The position numbers were made by a program, and so were the translations under genes. A stretch of 53,730 nt of DNA from an uncultured Pelagibacteraceae bacterium (GTDB lineage Bacteria > Pseudomonadota > Alphaproteobacteria > Pelagibacterales > Pelagibacteraceae), in assembly GCA_902589705.1 (NCBI GenBank), contig CACITX010000003.1, positions 1 through 53,730 of the forward strand, read 5' to 3'. Positions 7,862 to 16,945 of the stretch are shown in pieces. Under the pieces are notes generated by a model. The model worked only from the letters and a program-made list of their open reading frames with translations, had not been told where the DNA came from and made no database searches. Within the stretch, counting starts at the first letter, position 1, and every line of letters starts with the position of its first letter.

Positions 7862-10618
7862 TTAAATTCCTTTTATAATATTTTTACTAAAGTTATTTAA
7901 ACCTGTAGCATTAGATCCTTTAATCATTAAATAATCATTATTAGAAATTATACTTCTTAAGTTTAAGTCTATATCCTCTGTATTTTGCAAAATATTTCCT
8001 CTTTTATTTTTATTTAGATTCTTAAAGGTGAATATAGTTTGTTTTCCCTTAACAAATACTTTGTCGATATCAGAGTTGTTAATAACTTTTGAAATTTCTT
8101 CATGATATTTTCTCGATTTTTGACCTAATTCTAGCATGTCACCCAATACTAAATACTTTTTAAATTTTTCCTTTTTAAATGAGTTAAATCTTAAAATGGC
8201 ATTTTTTACTGATAATGGATTTGCATTATAACTTTCATCTATAAATCTGAATTTTTTATTATATCTTAAAATATTATATTTTTTCCCTCTTCCCGCAGTT
8301 GGTTGTAAATTCTTTATTAGTGATTTAATCTTTTTGATATCAATTTTTAATGCGTGCAGTACAGCTAAACCTGCCAGAATATTATAAATATTAATATCTC
8401 TAAATTCATAAATTAAGCTCTGTTTATCTATATTTACAAAAATTTTTGAATTTCCATTTTTTTCATTAATCTTTTTTAATAAGATATTTGACTCTCTATG
8501 TTTACCAAAAGTAATTATTTCAAGATTAAAGGACTTTGCTTTTTGATATAGAAAATTGAAAAATTTATCATCCCTATTTAAAATAATTTTTCCTCCTCTT
8601 TTGATTCTTTCTATTATTTCAGATTTCGCTTTAGCTATCCCTTTTACATTTTTAAAATTTTCTAAATGTGCTTCACCAACATTGGTAATTATACCTAGAT
8701 GGGGTCTTATTAATTTTGATAAGTTTTTAATTTCTCCGGCCTTACTCATTCCAACTTCGAAAACGCCGTATTTATCGAATGAACTTAAATTGGATAAACT
8801 TATAGGAACACCTAAGTGGTTGTTAAAAGATTGTGGTGAAAAATATGTTTCGCCAAATTTATTTAGCAATTGACCTAGCAAATTTTTTAGAGATGTTTTT
8901 CCAGCACTTCCAGTAATAGCAATTATATTTGCAGAAGATTTTTCACGTTTTAGTTTTGCAAAGGAATTTAAAAAAGAGATAGAATTTTTTACCTTGATTA
9001 TGTTTTTTCCAATTTTTTTTACAGAGTCAGATACGACACAACTTGCACCTTTTTTTAAAGCGTCTTTGAAAAATATATTTCCATTATTTTTTTTGCCTTT
9101 GAGTGCTAAAAATAAATTACCCTTTTTTATTGATCTAGTATCAGTGGATAATCCATTGAAATTAATAAGTTTTTTATAACCCGTAATTTTTTGCAAAATT
9201 AAATTATTTTCAAAATAATTAATTTTTTTTTTAGATAGGTTTTTTGATTTTATAATAATTCCTTTTATAATTTTTTTATCAGATATTTTATAGGTTTTAT
9301 TTTTATAAATTTGAATTTCTTCATGCCCTTTTCCTGCTACTAATATTATTTCTCCAGGAATTGCCTTCTTAATAGACTCTTTAATAGCAGTACGTCTATT
9401 TCCAATATTAAAACTTTTTTTTCTTGGAATATATTTACATAGTTCTTTTCTAATTTTTTGAGGGTCTTCATTTCTCGGATTGTCATCTGTTATATAAATT
9501 TTGCTGCAATATTTATTTGCTATCTTAGCCATTAATGGTCTTTTTTTTTTATCTCTATCTCCTCCACAGCCGAAAACAATTGATATATTTTTTTTATTTT
9601 CATTTTTAAAACACTCTAAAGTTTTAAAAAGGGCATCTGGGGTGTGAGCATAATCTAAAAAAACTTTTACTTTATTTGGAAATTTTTTTACTAATTCCAA
9701 TCTTCCATTTACATCATTAATTTTTTTTATTTTTCCATAAATCAAATGCTCTTTAAGACCACATATTTTTGCAACCGAAATTGCCATAGCTAAATTCTTT
9801 TTCTTAAAATCTGGAAAAGCAGGTAATTGGTTTTTTACTTTTAAAAACTCACTACTTATATCAACTATTTTTAATCTTCTTTTTTTAGATATCTTTTTTA
9901 AAATCTTAAATTGTAAAATATCCTTATCTGAAATTATTTTAGTATTTTTTCTTAAAATTTTTCTAAATAAAATAAGCTTAGCATTCAAATATGCTTTCAT
10001 ATTCTTATGATAGTCTAAATGATCTTGACTAAAGTTAGTAAATACAGCTGATTTAAAATTTATATGATGAAGTCTCTCTTGATGCAAACCATGGCTTGAA
10101 GCCTCGATAATTACATTTTCAATTTTTTTTTTTTTAAGAAAATTCAAAGTTTTATGTAATGATATAGTGTCAGGTGATGTCAGGCTAGTTTTTAAAAATT
10201 TGTTATTATATTTAACTCCCAACGTTCCGATTGAAGCAACAGGTCTATTGTTTAACCTAAATAATTGATAAAACATATCAGCAACAGACGTTTTTCCATT
10301 AGTGCCAGTAACAGCAATTATGTTTTTCGGTTTTAAGTTATAAAACCTTGAAGCAATTTCGCTCAAAAAATTTCTTACATTGTTCTTTTTAATTACTAGT
10401 ATACTTTTATCTTTGAATTTACATTTATTTGAACAAATTATGACGGAAGCCCCTTTTTTAATTGCATGTTTGATAAAATTTTCACCGTTCTCCTTTTTTC
10501 CTTTAATTGCAAAAAAGATATAATTTTTTTTTGTACTACTACTATTTGATGAAATTCCTTTAACTGAAATATTTCTTTTATTAAAAGGGATTTCTTTAAT
10601 TAAATTTTTCAACAACAT
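7862..10618 (-). CDS. murE-murF: Fused MurE-MurF ligase (tripeptide and pentapeptide synthesis)
   Basis: One 918-residue open frame covers two successive Mur ligases. The first half (about 1-460) is MurE: P-loop GTNGKTS at 105-111, ASSHGLHQERLHH near 173-185, DYAHTPDAL near 322, and DNPRNEDP at 379-386. The DNPR form of that last motif is the known signature for meso-diaminopimelate rather than lysine. The second half (about 475-918) is MurF, with P-loop GSAGKTS at 570-576, FNNHLGVP near 605 and EVGMSKAGEI near 623. No stop or start separates the halves, so the cell probably makes a bifunctional enzyme passing UDP-MurNAc-tripeptide between active sites. It overlaps ftsI by 23 bp. Confidence 0.95.
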   Translation of the reverse strand: MLLKNLIKEIPFNKRNISVKGISSNSSSTKKNYIFFAIKGKKENGENFIKHAIKKGASVIICSNKCKFKDKSILVIKKNNVRNFLSEIASRFYNLKPKNIIAVTGTNGKTSVADMFYQLFRLNNRPVASIGTLGVKYNNKFLKTSLTSPDTISLHKTLNFLKKKKIENVIIEASSHGLHQERLHHINFKSAVFTNFSQDHLDYHKNMKAYLNAKLILFRKILRKNTKIISDKDILQFKILKKISKKRRLKIVDISSEFLKVKNQLPAFPDFKKKNLAMAISVAKICGLKEHLIYGKIKKINDVNGRLELVKKFPNKVKVFLDYAHTPDALFKTLECFKNENKKNISIVFGCGGDRDKKKRPLMAKIANKYCSKIYITDDNPRNEDPQKIRKELCKYIPRKKSFNIGNRRTAIKESIKKAIPGEIILVAGKGHEEIQIYKNKTYKISDKKIIKGIIIKSKNLSKKKINYFENNLILQKITGYKKLINFNGLSTDTRSIKKGNLFLALKGKKNNGNIFFKDALKKGASCVVSDSVKKIGKNIIKVKNSISFLNSFAKLKREKSSANIIAITGSAGKTSLKNLLGQLLNKFGETYFSPQSFNNHLGVPISLSNLSSFDKYGVFEVGMSKAGEIKNLSKLIRPHLGIITNVGEAHLENFKNVKGIAKAKSEIIERIKRGGKIILNRDDKFFNFLYQKAKSFNLEIITFGKHRESNILLKKINEKNGNSKIFVNIDKQSLIYEFRDINIYNILAGLAVLHALKIDIKKIKSLIKNLQPTAGRGKKYNILRYNKKFRFIDESYNANPLSVKNAILRFNSFKKEKFKKYLVLGDMLELGQKSRKYHEEISKVINNSDIDKVFVKGKQTIFTFKNLNKNKRGNILQNTEDIDLNLRSIISNNDYLMIKGSNATGLNNFSKNIIKGI

Positions 10619-12317
10619 ATTGGTTTAAAAAATCCTTATTATTTATGGCTAAAATTGGTCCAATTTTCTCTATTATTTTGCCAGCAACATAAACAGAATT
10701 CCAACCAGAAGTATTATATGGTGCTTTAGTTTTTGTTCCACGATAGTTGTAAACTAGATCTTTATTTAGTTTTGGATTCTCAAGCATTACAAATAATGAA
10801 TAGTTTGGTTTTTGCGTGGGAAAAACAGAAATAAATGAATTTATTCTTTGTTTGTTATTCCCATAGCTTTCTGCAGTCCCTGTTTTTCCTCCTACATAAT
10901 ACCCATCTATATCTGCTAAACTTGCTGTCCCATTTTCATTACTAACAACTTGCCTCAAAATACTTGTTATTTCTTCACTAGTTTCATTGGATATTATTTT
11001 TTTTGTTTCAATGTTACTTCTCTCTTTTATCAAACTAGGAGTGACTAAATTTCCTCCATTAGTAAGACTGGCGTATAATGTTGTGGCTTGAAGAGGCGTA
11101 GTTGTTATTCCATGACCGAAAGAAATTGTTTCAATTTTACATTTGTTCCATTTAATATCATGAGGGACACCGACTTCCTCAAGTTCAATTTCTGGAACTT
11201 TTGTTAAGTTGGTATTTTTTATAAATTTTTTAAAAACATTTTCGCCTATTTTTTGTGCCAAGATTACAGATCCAACATTAGAAGATCTTACTAAAATTTC
11301 TTCTGTTGAAAGGCTACTTGGATGTTCTTTCATATCAGTAATGTCATGAATTGAGCACTTCAATTTTCTAGGTATGTTTTCAATAACAGTATCTTTTTTA
11401 ACAATATTGCTTTCAAGAGCTAATGCTACGGTAAAGGTTTTAAATATAGACCCTAATTCATAAACACCCTTTGTAATTTTATTGATATAATTTTTATCTT
11501 TAATTGCTTTACGTTGATTTATATTAAAATTAGGTAAAGAAACTAAAGATATTATGTCCCCACTGTTAACGTTCATTAGTAGAGCGGCTGCTCCTGAGGC
11601 ATCAAAAGTTTTTATAGCTTCGCTTAATTCTTTATTAATAATATATTGAATATTGCTATCTAAAGTTAACTCTAGTGGACTGTCTTTTAAATCTTTATTT
11701 TTTAATTCTTTGTCAAAATATTTTTCAAGTCCTGAAATTCCAAAATTGTCATAATCGACTTGACCAATTACATGGCTAAATAGATCACCGTGAATGTACA
11801 TTCTAGCTTGAAATGGCTCAAATTTAATTGCCTTTTCTCCTAATGACCAAAGTTTTTGTTTCTCATTTTGAGTTATCCTAGTTTTTATACGAAAATATTT
11901 CTTACCATTAAGTTTTTGTCTTATCTCGTCAATTGGAAGATTGGGGAAAATTAATCTTAATTTTATTAAAAAGTTTTTTTTGTCTTTAACTAATTTAGGA
12001 TCAACTGCAGCATGATATGCATTAATGTTTCTAGAAATTATTACACCATTTCTGTCAACTATATCTCTTCTTAATAAGTTAAATTTTGAATTTTGATTAT
12101 TTAAACCCAACACCTCTTTTTGACTTAATGAAATATGACCTATTTTGAATGAAAAAATTATAATTAAAGAGAAAAAGAAAAAAAATAACAAATAGTTTCT
12201 GTCTTCAAAATTATTACTTTTTTTTAAAATTTTTCTTTTTTTATTTGTTTCAAAATAATCTTCAAAATAAAAACTTGTTTGATTAGTAGTTTTATTTCTG
12301 CTTAATTTTTTTTTCAT
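10596..12317 (-). CDS. ftsI: Septal peptidoglycan transpeptidase FtsI (PBP3)
   Basis: FtsI is the division-specific class B penicillin-binding protein that cross-links septal peptidoglycan with FtsW. At 573 residues it has a short basic cytoplasmic tail, one membrane anchor at about 42-58, a pedestal domain (RRDIVDRNGVIISRN near 83-97), then the transpeptidase domain. The three active-site motifs are intact: S-I-F-K at 290-293 with the acylated Ser, S-S-N at 345-347 and K-T-G at 478-480. It overlaps ftsL by 26 bp and the murE-murF fusion by 23 bp. Confidence 0.95.
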   Translation of the reverse strand: MKKKLSRNKTTNQTSFYFEDYFETNKKRKILKKSNNFEDRNYLLFFFFFSLIIIFSFKIGHISLSQKEVLGLNNQNSKFNLLRRDIVDRNGVIISRNINAYHAAVDPKLVKDKKNFLIKLRLIFPNLPIDEIRQKLNGKKYFRIKTRITQNEKQKLWSLGEKAIKFEPFQARMYIHGDLFSHVIGQVDYDNFGISGLEKYFDKELKNKDLKDSPLELTLDSNIQYIINKELSEAIKTFDASGAAALLMNVNSGDIISLVSLPNFNINQRKAIKDKNYINKITKGVYELGSIFKTFTVALALESNIVKKDTVIENIPRKLKCSIHDITDMKEHPSSLSTEEILVRSSNVGSVILAQKIGENVFKKFIKNTNLTKVPEIELEEVGVPHDIKWNKCKIETISFGHGITTTPLQATTLYASLTNGGNLVTPSLIKERSNIETKKIISNETSEEITSILRQVVSNENGTASLADIDGYYVGGKTGTAESYGNNKQRINSFISVFPTQKPNYSLFVMLENPKLNKDLVYNYRGTKTKAPYNTSGWNSVYVAGKIIEKIGPILAINNKDFLNQYVVEKFN

Positions 12318-12630
12318 CTATATTTATAAGATTGGATAATTTCTTTTCGATTTTATTAAAATCATATATATCGTAAAATATATCCGAGTGTTTAATCGGC
12401 TTATATTTTTCCAAATCTCTTCTGTTAAATTTCTTTTCAATTTTATACGGTGAAGATAAATAAGAAAATTCTAATTCAGTCTCGCTTAAATCTTTTTCTT
12501 TTAATAGAATATTGCTATTTAGTTCCTTTATTTGTTTTTCCAATATTCTTGACTGATTTTTAACTACAGAAGTTATGATTAAGAAAAATACAAATACAGT
12601 TAATGAAATAATAAACTTAGAATTAAACAT
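12292..12630 (-). CDS. ftsL: Small bitopic division protein, FtsL-like
   Basis: This 112-residue protein has one N-terminal membrane segment (about 7-24), then a likely coiled coil (SRILEKQIKELNSNILLKEK) and a periplasmic tail. That is the FtsL architecture: a single-pass protein that scaffolds FtsW and FtsI. FtsL sequences diverge strongly, so the call depends on topology and on the invariant position between rsmH and ftsI. It overlaps rsmH by 8 bp and ftsI by 26 bp. Confidence 0.82.
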   Translation of the reverse strand: MFNSKFIISLTVFVFFLIITSVVKNQSRILEKQIKELNSNILLKEKDLSETELEFSYLSSPYKIEKKFNRRDLEKYKPIKHSDIFYDIYDFNKIEKKLSNLINIDEKKIKQK

Positions 12631-13633
12631 TTATAGACTCCAATTTTAAATAATTTTTAAATTTATTTATTAGCTCTTGGGGGTATTGAAAATCAGTATT
12701 ACTCCTTATTGCAAACCTTAACTTTGCAGATCTTGCTCTATTATTTTTTTTTACTTCTATTTTAGAAGGTTTAAGAACTTTATTTTTATACTCCTCAAAT
12801 AAATACGCTTGCTCAATTTTATTTTCAGGAAAATATCTCGATGATCTAGATTTATTTTTTGAAAAATTATTAAAAAAATATTTTACTATCTTATCCTCAA
12901 TAGAATGAAAGGTTACAACTAAAATTTTACCACCTGGTTTTAATTTTTTAGCTGCATTAATAATTCCATTTATTAACTCACTTATTTCTTTATTTACAAA
13001 TATTCTAAGCGCTTGAAATGTTTTCGTGCAAGGATTTATTTTTTTTGAAAAATTTTTTTTTTTACTTTCTTCAATAATTTTAACTAGTTGATTAGTTTTA
13101 GTTATTCTTTTTTTCTTTCTAGTATTAACAATATTTCTTGCAATTTTTGTGGCTTCTTTTTCATCACCAAGAAATTTAATTATCGATTTTAAATCTGATT
13201 CACTAAGATTATTAACAGCTTCCAAAGCAGAAATGTTATTGAGACCCATTGCCATGTCTAATTGCTTATCTGATTTGAATGAAAAACCTCTTTCAAGGTT
13301 ATCTAATTGAATGGAAGATAGACCTAAATCAAATATTATTGCATCCGCATGATTTTCAGAAATAGTATCTAGTTGACTAAATCTTATTTGATAAAATTTA
13401 AATCGTTTTGGAAATTTTCTTTCTAGTTCCTCCGCAATAGATTTAATATTATTATCTCTATCTATTGCTGCTATTTCAGTATTTGGAATTTTTAAAATTT
13501 CTTTAGAGTATCCACCTCCACCAAATGTACAGTCAATATATTTGCCTCCATCAAATGGTGAAGTTATTTTTAAAACTTCATTCAACATCACTGGAAAATG
13601 GGAGAATTCCAGTGATGGTGTATGATTGTTCAT
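12623..13633 (-). CDS. rsmH: 16S rRNA (cytosine-1402-N4)-methyltransferase RsmH
   Basis: RsmH (formerly MraW) methylates C1402 of 16S rRNA with S-adenosylmethionine. The 336 residues begin HFPVMLNEVL, a conserved family start, followed by the SAM-binding loop YIDCTFGGGGYSKEIL near 38-53. IFDLGLSSIQLD near 100 and VVTFHSIEDKIVKYFF near 237 are further signatures. It lies 18 bp after ftsZ and overlaps ftsL. In most bacteria rsmH directly follows mraZ; here ftsZ is inserted between them. Confidence 0.96.
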   Translation of the reverse strand: MNNHTPSLEFSHFPVMLNEVLKITSPFDGGKYIDCTFGGGGYSKEILKIPNTEIAAIDRDNNIKSIAEELERKFPKRFKFYQIRFSQLDTISENHADAIIFDLGLSSIQLDNLERGFSFKSDKQLDMAMGLNNISALEAVNNLSESDLKSIIKFLGDEKEATKIARNIVNTRKKKRITKTNQLVKIIEESKKKNFSKKINPCTKTFQALRIFVNKEISELINGIINAAKKLKPGGKILVVTFHSIEDKIVKYFFNNFSKNKSRSSRYFPENKIEQAYLFEEYKNKVLKPSKIEVKKNNRARSAKLRFAIRSNTDFQYPQELINKFKNYLKLESINV

Positions 13634-13651
13634 TGCTTAATGATTTTTTCA

Positions 13652-15145
13652 TTAAAATTTCTGTTTCCTTAAGAAGGCAGGAATTTCAAAATCTTCTTCT
13701 TCATTTAGATCTTGATCAAATAATTCATCTGAGTCTCGGTCAGATTGTTCGTTATTTTCACTATTAATTTCTTCAGAAGTATTATTTTCTTCAGAAAATA
13801 GTTTAGGCGTATATTCTTCCTCATTATTTATACTATCCGCCTGCTCTGTAATTTCTTCATTGTTCTCTAAACTGGAGTTCTCAATATAAGAGGCGCTTTC
13901 AATTGATACTCCTGTCGGAAGATCATTAAAATTATTTTCAGTACTAACATTGTATGCCTCTTCATTATTTAAGCTAGTTGAAGCATCATTTATTACATCG
14001 TTTTGAGGTTCATCTTTAATTTCAAAACTTTCATCAAGTTTTAACGCTGTTGCTCCGTCAATCGCACCTAATGTGCTATTATCCATCCTAGGATTATGAG
14101 AAAACAAATTTTCTGAATATCCAGTATTTCTATTCTGAATTCTTGATACCATATTTAAAACTGTTTTGTTTTCTGTTTTGTGACCATCTAATGCAGTTGC
14201 AACAATTGAAACCCTAATTTTTCCATTAAGTTCTGTATCTTCAATTGCTCCAAAAATTAATTCTGCTTCAGGATCTACCTCTGCTCTAATTCTGTTAACA
14301 GATTCTTCTACCTCAAATAAAGTTAGATCATCTCCTCCAGTTATATTTACTAATAATCCTTTTGCTCCTTTTAAAGAATATTCATCAATAAGAGGATTGT
14401 TTAATGCCATTTCAGTGGCCACTTTACCTCTATTTTCTCCTTCAGCTTCACCTGTACCCATCATAGCTTTGCCCATTGAACTCATCACAGTTTCCACATC
14501 CGCAAAATCAAGGTTTATCATCCCAGGTCTTACCATAAGATCTGTCACACTTTGAACTCCGTGCTTAAGTACATTGTTTGACAAGATAAAAGCATTTTTA
14601 AAAGTTGTAGTTTCACTAGCAATTTTGAAAAGATTTTGATTTGGTACTACTATGACTGTGTCCAAATGTTTTTTAAATTCTTCCAAGCCTTGCATTGCTC
14701 TTCTCATTCTTTTTGGACCTTCATAAGAAAAAGGAAGTGTCGTCACTCCAACAGTTAAAATGTTTAACTCTCTTGCGGCTTTTGCAATTACATGTGATGC
14801 TCCGGTACCAGTGCCTCCTCCCATTCCTGAAGTAATAAAAACCATATTAGCACCTTGCATATAACTTGTGATTTCATTTAATGACTCATCAGCTGCAGCC
14901 TGGCCAATATCATGTTTAGCGCCTGCACCTAAACCTTTAGTTAAATTCATTCCAATTTGAATTTTTGCATCTGCCTTGCTCATTTTTAAATCTTGTGCGT
15001 CTGTATTAACTGCAACGAATTCAACACCCTTCATACCAGAGTCAATCATTGCATTTATTGCATTCCCTCCAGCGCCACCAACCCCTAATACTAAGATTCT
15101 TGGTTTTAATTCTTTAAGTTCTCCACCACCAATATTTATACTCAT
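13652..15145 (-). CDS. ftsZ: Cell division protein FtsZ
   Basis: FtsZ is the tubulin-like GTPase that forms the division ring. The GTPase core shows GVGGAGGNAI at 21-30, the tubulin signature GGGTGTG at 109-115, and NNPLIDEYSLKGAKGLLVNITGG-type T7-loop sequence near 250-270. An acidic, asparagine-rich linker of about 140 residues follows and ends with EIPAFLRKQ, the conserved C-terminal peptide that binds partners such as FtsA. At 497 residues it is longer than the E. coli protein because of the linker. The start overlaps the mraZ stop as TAATG, so translation is probably coupled to mraZ. This placement at the head of the dcw cluster is unusual. Confidence 0.97.
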   Translation of the reverse strand: MSINIGGGELKELKPRILVLGVGGAGGNAINAMIDSGMKGVEFVAVNTDAQDLKMSKADAKIQIGMNLTKGLGAGAKHDIGQAAADESLNEITSYMQGANMVFITSGMGGGTGTGASHVIAKAARELNILTVGVTTLPFSYEGPKRMRRAMQGLEEFKKHLDTVIVVPNQNLFKIASETTTFKNAFILSNNVLKHGVQSVTDLMVRPGMINLDFADVETVMSSMGKAMMGTGEAEGENRGKVATEMALNNPLIDEYSLKGAKGLLVNITGGDDLTLFEVEESVNRIRAEVDPEAELIFGAIEDTELNGKIRVSIVATALDGHKTENKTVLNMVSRIQNRNTGYSENLFSHNPRMDNSTLGAIDGATALKLDESFEIKDEPQNDVINDASTSLNNEEAYNVSTENNFNDLPTGVSIESASYIENSSLENNEEITEQADSINNEEEYTPKLFSEENNTSEEINSENNEQSDRDSDELFDQDLNEEEDFEIPAFLRKQKF

Positions 15146-15606
15146 TACAGTTCTCCCTTCTGTTTATTTTCCCATTTTAAATTAGATCTGTTTTGAAAAG
15201 CCTTTTTTCTTGCAACTATTTTAAATTTTTCAAAATTATTTGGCTCCCAAATTTGGAATGTTTTTCCTAAACCAACAAATAAAACATTGTTTTTAATTTT
15301 TGCATGATCGAGTAACTTTTCAGATAATGAAATTCTGCCTTCAGTATCAAATTGTAAATTTTCACTTTCAGATAAAATTGAGGTAGCAAAAAAATCCCTT
15401 TTTTCTTCAAAGGGATTTAATGAGTCTATAGTGTTTGAAAGTTTTTCAATTCTGTCTTGTGAGCAAGCTTCTAATGCAGCATGATTAAAAGACGGGTAAG
15501 CAATAAATCCATTATATCCCATAGAATTTAGATGTGATCTAAAAGTTGCAGGCACTGAAACACGTCCTTTCTTGTCTATTTTGTTTTCGAAACTTGATAA
15601 AAACAT
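15145..15606 (-). CDS. mraZ: Transcriptional regulator MraZ
   Basis: MraZ is a ring-forming AbrB/SpoVT-like DNA-binding protein known in E. coli to repress its own dcw operon. Both family half-motifs are visible: the DxxxR pattern in DKKGRVSVPATFR near 11-23 and again in DTEGRISLSEKLL near 85-97. At 153 residues the length is normal. It is the first gene of the operon and is preceded by a promoter and TGGGN repeats. The stop shares one base with the ftsZ start. Confidence 0.95.
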   Translation of the reverse strand: MFLSSFENKIDKKGRVSVPATFRSHLNSMGYNGFIAYPSFNHAALEACSQDRIEKLSNTIDSLNPFEEKRDFFATSILSESENLQFDTEGRISLSEKLLDHAKIKNNVLFVGLGKTFQIWEPNNFEKFKIVARKKAFQNRSNLKWENKQKGEL

Positions 15607-15657
15607 TTTTATTTAAAAAACCTCTATAAATTAAATTTTTATATATACTCTCCATAA

Positions 15658-15682
15658 TGGGATTATTTGGGATAGTATGGGT
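15658..15682. promoter_or_regulatory. MraZ-box array: three TGGGN repeats at 10-bp spacing
   Basis: The plus strand reads TGGGA-N5-TGGGA-N5-TGGGT, three direct repeats starting at 15658, 15668 and 15678. TGGGN repeats separated by 5 bp are the known binding pattern of MraZ. The array starts 52 bp upstream of mraZ and covers the predicted -10 element and initiation region, a position that would block polymerase. Binding is inferred from the match; it is not shown by sequence alone. Confidence 0.85.
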
Positions 15683-15699
15683 TTTTAAGGATTAGTCAA
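15672..15699 (-). promoter_or_regulatory. Predicted sigma-70 promoter of the mraZ-ftsZ (dcw) operon
   Basis: On the minus strand there is TTGACT at 15699-15694, a 16-bp spacer, then TACTAT at 15677-15672, both close to consensus. Transcription would start near 15665, leaving a leader of about 60 nt before mraZ. The -10 overlaps two of the three MraZ boxes. Confidence 0.65.
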
Positions 15700-15751
15700 T
15701 AAGTTTGTATTTTGACTAAAAGTACAAAAGCAGAACACTTTATGAAGATTT

Positions 15752-16103
15752 GCCAGATAATCTGTAAGCCGGGTTCTGTCATTGAAGATGTCATTTCTCT
15801 AGGCTTAAATTCACATTTAAGCTCAAGCGGTTAACCCAGAAGACTAACTAAAGACCGTTTTTTGTGTTTCCACTACGTCTTCTCTATTTAACCTTGCTCC
15901 CAGTGGGGTTTGCCCTGCGTTTTCTGTTACCAGAAAACCGGTAAGCTCTTACCTCACCGTTTCACCCTTGCCTTGATAAGGCGGTTTATTTTCTGTGGCA
16001 CTGTCCCTGAAGTCACCTTCGCCAGCCATTAACTGGCACTGTGTCTTTACGGAGCCCGGACTTTCCTCTATTGAATGCAATAGCGACAATCCGATTATCT
16101 GGC
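15752..16103 (-). ncRNA. rnpB: RNase P RNA (class A)
   Basis: This is the catalytic RNA that matures tRNA 5' ends. On the minus strand the near-invariant block GAGGAAAGTCCGGGCTCC lies at 16068-16051, and the 3' block GAACCCGGCTTACAG at 15776-15762. The ends GCCAGATAATC (about 15762-15752 on plus) and GATTATCTGGC (16093-16103 on plus) are complementary and form the closing P1 helix. ACAGAAAA, another conserved element, lies in between. About 352 nt is a normal type A size. This RNA fills most of the gap between mraZ and the amidase gene, so that gap holds no protein gene. Confidence 0.96.
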
Positions 16104-16109
16104 ATAGAA

Positions 16110-16138
16110 CTTTTAATTAATTTTTGTCATTAAATCAA
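16110..16138 (-). promoter_or_regulatory. Possible rnpB promoter
   Basis: On the minus strand TTGATT (16138-16133), a 17-bp spacer and TAAAAG (16115-16110) precede the mature rnpB 5' end by 6 nt, the usual distance from a -10 to a start. The -10 is a weak match in AT-rich DNA, so this is tentative. Confidence 0.4.
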
Positions 16139-16150
16139 GTGGCTTAAACC

Positions 16151-16858
16151 TTAATTAGTTAAATATTGGCTAATTACAAAGGTTTTTTGATCTATTTTAC
16201 TGGTTACATTGTTAGGGGTATAATGTTGTTGGAAAGATTTTATAATTTTTTTATCTTTATTACTTCTTCTTTGAACATCAAAATATCTATAGCCCAATTT
16301 TTTTATATTTTGAAAAAAAATTTTCTCTATTTTTTTCTTATCTTTTACAGCAATAAAGTTTTTGTGATGATACCATTTTCCCAATTTAAATTTACTTAAT
16401 TTTTTCCAAGGAAATTTCTCACCTGGATCGGCTTTTCTAAGTGGAGCGATATCAGAGTGGCCTAAAAAATTCTCATCTTTAATCCTATATTTTTTCTTTA
16501 ATTTTTTACATAAACTTATGAGACTATTTATTTGTTTTTTAGTATAATTTTGATATCCAAATTGATGGCCTTTGTTTACTAACTCAATGCCAAGCGATAG
16601 TTTATTAAGATTAATAAAGTTTTTCCATTTTGATTTGCCCGCATGCCATGCTATATTTTTGTCTTTAACCATCTGGATTATTAATCCCTTCCTATTAATC
16701 AGATAATGACAACTCACCTTTGTTTTTTCATTAGTTAATCTTTTAATTGATTCAATTTCTGATTGCATTCCAGTATAATGAAAAACTATGAACTTAATAT
16801 CTTTTATTTTTCTTAATTTTTTTGAAAAATTAGGAGAGTAATTCAATAATATTTTCAT
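16151..16858 (-). CDS. N-acetylmuramoyl-L-alanine amidase, AmpD/Amidase_2 family
   Basis: The 235-residue protein carries an Amidase_2 domain in its first 160 residues. Zinc-site segments are visible: IVFHYTGM near 23-30 with the first His, SCHYLINRKG near 49-58, and LGHSDIAPLRKADPGEKFPW near 132-151 with the second His and the Asp-Pro-Gly segment. These enzymes cleave muropeptides between MurNAc and L-alanine during wall recycling. No signal peptide is seen, which fits cytoplasmic AmpD. The C-terminal part (about 165-235, including QRRSNKDKKIIKSFQQHY) resembles a peptidoglycan-binding segment, which favours the AmiD/AmpD-like group with a PG_binding_1 tail. It lies just upstream of rnpB and diverges from mlaA. 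Confidence 0.85.
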   Translation of the reverse strand: MKILLNYSPNFSKKLRKIKDIKFIVFHYTGMQSEIESIKRLTNEKTKVSCHYLINRKGLIIQMVKDKNIAWHAGKSKWKNFINLNKLSLGIELVNKGHQFGYQNYTKKQINSLISLCKKLKKKYRIKDENFLGHSDIAPLRKADPGEKFPWKKLSKFKLGKWYHHKNFIAVKDKKKIEKIFFQNIKKLGYRYFDVQRRSNKDKKIIKSFQQHYTPNNVTSKIDQKTFVISQYLTN

Positions 16859-16945
16859 TCGATATAGCTTAATGTTAGCACTAAAATGTCTATTTTAAGC
16901 TAAATTTTATATAGAATATAGCGTAAAAGTAGATATATAGCATTT

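Noticed and set aside
8556..8873. Plus-strand open frame of 105 codons opposite murF
   Set aside because: It is antisense to the intact murE-murF fusion, has no recognisable domain, and AT-rich codons in the real gene create long mirror frames.
15600..16150. A protein gene or riboswitch in the largest gap of the window
   Set aside because: The gap is filled by the mraZ control region and RNase P RNA; no glycine, SAM or TPP riboswitch core was recognised there.
16865..16902. Inverted repeat TAGCTTA...TAAGCTA between the amidase gene and mlaA
   Set aside because: Only 7 bp with a 24-bp centre in AT-rich DNA; no known regulator or terminator geometry.
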